Shown here one piece after another: positions 61,110 to 64,000 of a stretch of 64,000 nucleotides of DNA. The DNA comes from Saprospiraceae bacterium (lineage in GTDB: Bacteria > Bacteroidota > Bacteroidia > Chitinophagales > Saprospiraceae), in contig JABAQQ010000056.1 in assembly GCA_019187225.1 (NCBI GenBank), positions 1 to 64,000 on the forward strand. The letters run 5' to 3'. The notes under the pieces were generated by a model. That model was not told where the DNA came from, ran no database searches, and worked only from the letters and a program-made list of their open reading frames with translations. Positions within the stretch are counted from its first letter, which is position 1; the number at the start of each line of letters is the position of its first letter. A program made the translations under genes and the position numbers.

Positions 61110-62162
61110 ATGAAGACAATCAAAGGTCCCGCTATTTTTCTGGCCCAGTTCATGGGCGACAAAGCGCCGTTCAACGCGCTCGAATCCGTTTGCAAATGGG
61201 CGGCATCGCTTGGCTATGTCGGCGTTCAAATCCCCACGTGGGACAGCCGCCTGATAGACCTCGAAAAAGCCGCCGAATCGAAAACCTATTGCGACGACCT
61301 CAAAGGCCGCGTCGAAGCCTGTGGCGTGCAGATCACCGAACTGAGCACCCACCTGCAAGGCCAACTCGTGGCCGTGCATCCGGCCTACGACCTGATGTTC
61401 GACGCCTTCGCGCCGGCGCACCTGCACGGCAACCCCAAAGCGCGCACCGAATGGGCGATCCAAACGGTGAAGAATGCCGCGAAAGCCAGCCGCAACCTGG
61501 GACTGAACGCGCACGTCACGTTCTCCGGCGCGCTCATCTGGCACACCGTGTATCCCTGGCCACAGCGCCCTGCCGGTCTGGTGGAAGCCGCGTTCAAAGA
61601 ATTGGCCGCGCGCTGGAAGCCCATTCTCGACGTATTCGACGAATGCGGCGTGGACTTGTGTTACGAAATCCACCCCGGCGAAGACCTGCACGACGGCGTC
61701 ACGTTCGAACGTTTCCTCGAAGCCACCGGCTATCACCCGCGCTGCAATATCCTCTACGATCCCTCGCACTTCGTGCTGCAACAACTGGATTATCTGCAAT
61801 ACATTGATTTCTACCACGAGCGCATCAAGATGTTCCACGTCAAAGACGCCGAGTTCAATCCGACGGGCAAAAGCGGCGTGTACGGCGGCTACCAGGGCTG
61901 GGTGGATCGCCCGGGCCGTTTCCGCTCGCTGGGCGACGGGCAGGTGGATTTCGCTTCTATATTCTCCAAACTCGCCCAATTCGACTACGACGGCTGGGCG
62001 GTACTCGAATGGGAATGCTGCATCAAAGACTCCGAACAAGGCGCCCGCGAAGGCGCGCCCTTCATCGCCGACCATATCATCAAAGTCACCGAGCGCGCCT
62101 TCGACGATTTCGCGGGTGCGGCAGTGGATGAGACGCTGTTGAAGAAAATTATCGGGCTGTGA
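61110..62162 (+). CDS. Sugar phosphate isomerase/epimerase (TIM barrel)
   Basis: 350 residues of the AP-endonuclease-2/xylose-isomerase-like TIM barrel family. Seen: LGYVGVQIPTWDSRLIDLEKA, GVQITELSTHLQGQ, VDLCYEIHPGEDLHDGVT with a metal-binding Glu/His pair, NILYDPSHF, FHVKDAEF and WAVLEWECC (barrel-end metal ligands). Likely works on a keto-sugar or inositol derivative; the exact substrate cannot be told. It is cytosolic (no signal peptide). Confidence 0.9.
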   Translation: MKTIKGPAIFLAQFMGDKAPFNALESVCKWAASLGYVGVQIPTWDSRLIDLEKAAESKTYCDDLKGRVEACGVQITELSTHLQGQLVAVHPAYDLMFDAFAPAHLHGNPKARTEWAIQTVKNAAKASRNLGLNAHVTFSGALIWHTVYPWPQRPAGLVEAAFKELAARWKPILDVFDECGVDLCYEIHPGEDLHDGVTFERFLEATGYHPRCNILYDPSHFVLQQLDYLQYIDFYHERIKMFHVKDAEFNPTGKSGVYGGYQGWVDRPGRFRSLGDGQVDFASIFSKLAQFDYDGWAVLEWECCIKDSEQGAREGAPFIADHIIKVTERAFDDFAGAAVDETLLKKIIGL

Positions 62163-62242
62163 TGCCGGGTTTGACCTGTTGTCCTGAAAAACAACCTGCC
62201 GGCCCGCTTCTGCGTCATGGCAAACGAGATGTTTTCACTTTC

Positions 62243-62327
62243 GTCATTTGGTAAGAATCTGCCCGCGCTACAGAGAGCAAGCCGCTTTGGAACCCACCGC
62301 TGCGCGGGCAGATTCTTACAAAATGGC
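62243..62327. repeat. 18-26 bp inverted repeat, 33-bp loop
   Basis: GTAAGAATCTGCCCGCGC (62251-62268) and its exact complement (62302-62319) are perfect for 18 bp, extending to 26 bp with two mismatches; loop 33 bp. It ends 25 bp before the BamA-like ATG. Confidence 0.85.
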
Positions 62328-62351
62328 AAAAAAATCGCAGCGCGGCCCGGG

Positions 62352-64000
62352 ATGCGGGTGAGGTCTTATGCGATAGAAAAAAAACAGTTGCAAGTCCTTT
62401 TCCTGGCATTTATCATTCATCATTCATCATTCTTCATTCTTTCCGCCCAAATCTCGCTCCACCTTCACATTTCCCCTTCCGAGCAAGCTGTTTTTTCCGA
62501 AAAAATAAAAGACTTTCGCCTGAAACCTGTTGAAAACCAAGTTGGTATCGCTGAGTTCTATCTACCCGATTCATCGGCGCTGGCTCCGCTTTGCCGCGAT
62601 TTGCTCCGGCACTTCCGTCAAAAATCCTTCCTTGCCGCCTCGATTGACAGCTTGCGGCAATCCGAAATCCGAAATCAGCAATCCGCAATCTTCTATTCCG
62701 GCCCGGAAATGCGTTGGGTTCATCTGCGCCCGGCAAACGGCGAAAACGACGACTGGCTCAAGGCTGCTGGTTTTCGGGAAAAACAATTTGCCGAAAAACC
62801 GCTGCGCTACGAAATGTTGCTGAAACTTCAGGAAGATATTTTGGAACAAGCCGGGAACAACGGCTATCCTTTCGCACGGGTTTGGCTCGACAGCATCGAG
62901 GTGCAGCCCGACGGCCGCGTTTCAGCCGTTCTGCAAATCGAACGCGGGCGCTTTTTTATTTTTAAACAATTGAGGATCAATGGCAATGTAAAACTGCCTT
63001 CCGCTTATCTACCCAACTATTTAGGCTTGAAAACCGGCGATCCCTACAGTCGCGCCCGGGTGTTGCGCATCCGCGAACAAATGCGAACACTCCTGTTCCT
63101 GGAAACGACCGGCAACCCGACCGTGACTTTTTCGGGCACCAACGCCACCCGGCCCGGCCAGACAGAAGGCGAGGCCACCGTCAATTTGTATTTGCAGAAA
63201 AAAAAGGCCAGTCGCTTCGACTTTGTTATCGGTCTGCTTCCCCAACCCAACGCTACCGATGGCAAATTGCTGCTGACCGGGTCGCTCAGCACGGCTTTTC
63301 AAAATGCCCTGAACCTCGGCGAGCGATTCGCCGTAGAGTTCGAGCGGCTGCGACCGGAAACGCAAAAACTCGACGTTCAGGCGGGGATCCCCTACCTGCT
63401 CGGGTCGCCGTTCGGCGTGGAAGGGCGACTCAATATCTTTCGGCGCGACAGCACCTGGGTGGACGCGCAAAGCGATCTGGGGGTCTCCTACCTGTTCACG
63501 GGTGGCGATTACGTCAAATTGTTGTGGGAAAACAAATCTTCCTCGCTGCAAAAAGTGGACACGCTCGCTGTGCTTCAAAACCGCCAACTCCCGCCTAACC
63601 TCGACTACCGCCAAAACGCCTATGGCCTCGAAGTGGGCATGACCCGGCTCGATTACCGCTTCAATCCGCGCCAGGGTTGGGCGGTGCAAATCCGCTCGCT
63701 GGCAGGCTTTAATACCGTGAAACGCAACAACCAAATTGAAAATTTACGCGACCCCAATGACCTCGAATTTGATTTCGCGGCTTTGTACGATACCGTGACC
63801 GAACGCGCGACCCGTTATCGTCTGGAAGGGCGCGCAGAGGTATATTTTCCTTTTTTTCAGCGAACAACCCTGAAAATTGGCGTGCGGGGAGGCAGTATTT
63901 TTTCAAAAAAACCGGTTTACAACAACGAACAATACCGGCTTGGCGGCAACAAACTGCTCCGTGGCTTCGACGAAGAAAGTCTCTTCGCCTCCCGCTTTGT
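62352..64000 (+). CDS. BamA/TamA-type outer-membrane assembly protein (partial)
   Basis: Open from the ATG at 62352 to the end of the window (about 550 residues, incomplete). Signal peptide region (IEKKQLQVLFLAF ... SAQ) is partly encoded by the CATCATT array (62411-62438). Then POTRA-like segments (YPFARVWLDSIEVQPDGRVSAV, INGNVKLPSAYLPNYLGLKTGDPYS), and the start of the 16-stranded Omp85 barrel (NPTVTFSGTNAT, RLDYRFNPRQGWAVQIR, RLGGNKLLRGFDEESLFASRF). The FDEESLFA-type element resembles the conserved L6 region (VRGF/Y-like RGF). Inserts or assembles outer-membrane proteins. A second repeat, AATCCGA, is inside the coding sequence at 62658-62690. Confidence 0.85.
   Translation, partial: MRVRSYAIEKKQLQVLFLAFIIHHSSFFILSAQISLHLHISPSEQAVFSEKIKDFRLKPVENQVGIAEFYLPDSSALAPLCRDLLRHFRQKSFLAASIDSLRQSEIRNQQSAIFYSGPEMRWVHLRPANGENDDWLKAAGFREKQFAEKPLRYEMLLKLQEDILEQAGNNGYPFARVWLDSIEVQPDGRVSAVLQIERGRFFIFKQLRINGNVKLPSAYLPNYLGLKTGDPYSRARVLRIREQMRTLLFLETTGNPTVTFSGTNATRPGQTEGEATVNLYLQKKKASRFDFVIGLLPQPNATDGKLLLTGSLSTAFQNALNLGERFAVEFERLRPETQKLDVQAGIPYLLGSPFGVEGRLNIFRRDSTWVDAQSDLGVSYLFTGGDYVKLLWENKSSSLQKVDTLAVLQNRQLPPNLDYRQNAYGLEVGMTRLDYRFNPRQGWAVQIRSLAGFNTVKRNNQIENLRDPNDLEFDFAALYDTVTERATRYRLEGRAEVYFPFFQRTTLKIGVRGGSIFSKKPVYNNEQYRLGGNKLLRGFDEESLFASRF
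62411..62438 (+). repeat. CATCATT heptamer array encoding the signal peptide core
   Basis: Units TATCATT, CATCATT, CATCATT, CTTCATT. In the BamA-like frame they encode FIIHHSSFFIL, i.e. the hydrophobic core of the signal peptide. Confidence 0.8.
62658..62690 (+). repeat. AATCCGA/AATCCGC repeat inside the BamA-like gene
   Basis: About four and a half heptamers (AATCCGA x2, AATCAGC, AATCCGC, AATC). Same family as the scpA/methyltransferase leaders, here within the coding frame (RQSEIRNQQSAI). Confidence 0.75.

Overview
The window looks like a chromosomal segment of a Saprospiraceae-type member of the Bacteroidota. Evidence: many secreted proteins end in type IX secretion (T9SS) sorting domains. 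There is a PorP/SprF - PorE/OmpA - SprB-repeat locus. Promoters are of the Bacteroidota form (TTG, 17-21 bp, TAnnTTTG), Shine-Dalgarno sequences are weak, and gene families such as DPP-IV, FtsX/MacB permeases and two-CBM 4-alpha-glucanotransferase are typical. No phage, plasmid, CRISPR, rRNA or tRNA feature was recognised.

Layout. 0-11 kb: LytTR protein, TPR adenylate cyclase (-), small conserved protein, FtsX-family permease, GH29 alpha-L-fucosidase, glycogen phosphorylase, small conserved protein, CNNM/CorC-type membrane protein (-). 11-17 kb: ECF sigma factor and two T9SS cargo proteins; the first has an (AC)n tract that splits its start codon from its signal peptide. 17-28 kb (-): PorP/SprF, two PorE-like TPR-propeller-OmpA lipoprotein-type proteins and a 1.4-kb-residue SprB/PKD adhesin with a type B sorting domain. 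28-37 kb: glycyl-tRNA synthetase (-), M14 carboxypeptidase, amino-acid permease + sirtuin, histidine kinase. 37-48 kb: VCBS-repeat T9SS protein, 4-alpha-glucanotransferase, ScpA, RsmI-type methyltransferase, large propeller T9SS protein. 48-54 kb (-): SnoaL-like protein, di-heme cytochrome, lipoprotein, NarL-type regulator with its TPR histidine kinase, beta-barrel protein. 54-64 kb: DPP-IV, DUF1963, cupin, methyltransferase, GldN-like protein, thioredoxin/MsrA-like protein, TIM-barrel isomerase and the start of a BamA/TamA-like outer-membrane protein that runs off the window.

The unifying, non-genic signal is a set of short-period (6-10 bp, mostly exactly 7 bp) degenerate tandem arrays at gene boundaries. 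At least six sequence families occur. They follow one orientation rule: read on the coding strand, the C-rich form precedes start codons (CTACCGT, AATCCGC, CATCATT, CAACCTT) and the G-rich form follows or supplies stop codons (GGTAGAC, GGCAGTAG, GGGTTTGA). Between co-directional genes the two forms make inverted pairs around a spacer; in the divergent scpA/methyltransferase pair both promoters lie in the spacer and both 5' leaders are made of the array. Some arrays have entered coding sequence, once forming the core of a signal peptide. Separate from these are four perfect or near-perfect 26-30 bp inverted repeats, three of them with 31-33 bp loops.

How the genes work together: the T9SS accessory proteins (PorP, PorE-like, GldN-like) plausibly serve the six local cargo proteins; phosphorylase and glucanotransferase degrade glycogen/maltodextrin; peptidases (M14, DPP-IV), fucosidase and permeases fit a scavenging life on proteins and glycans.
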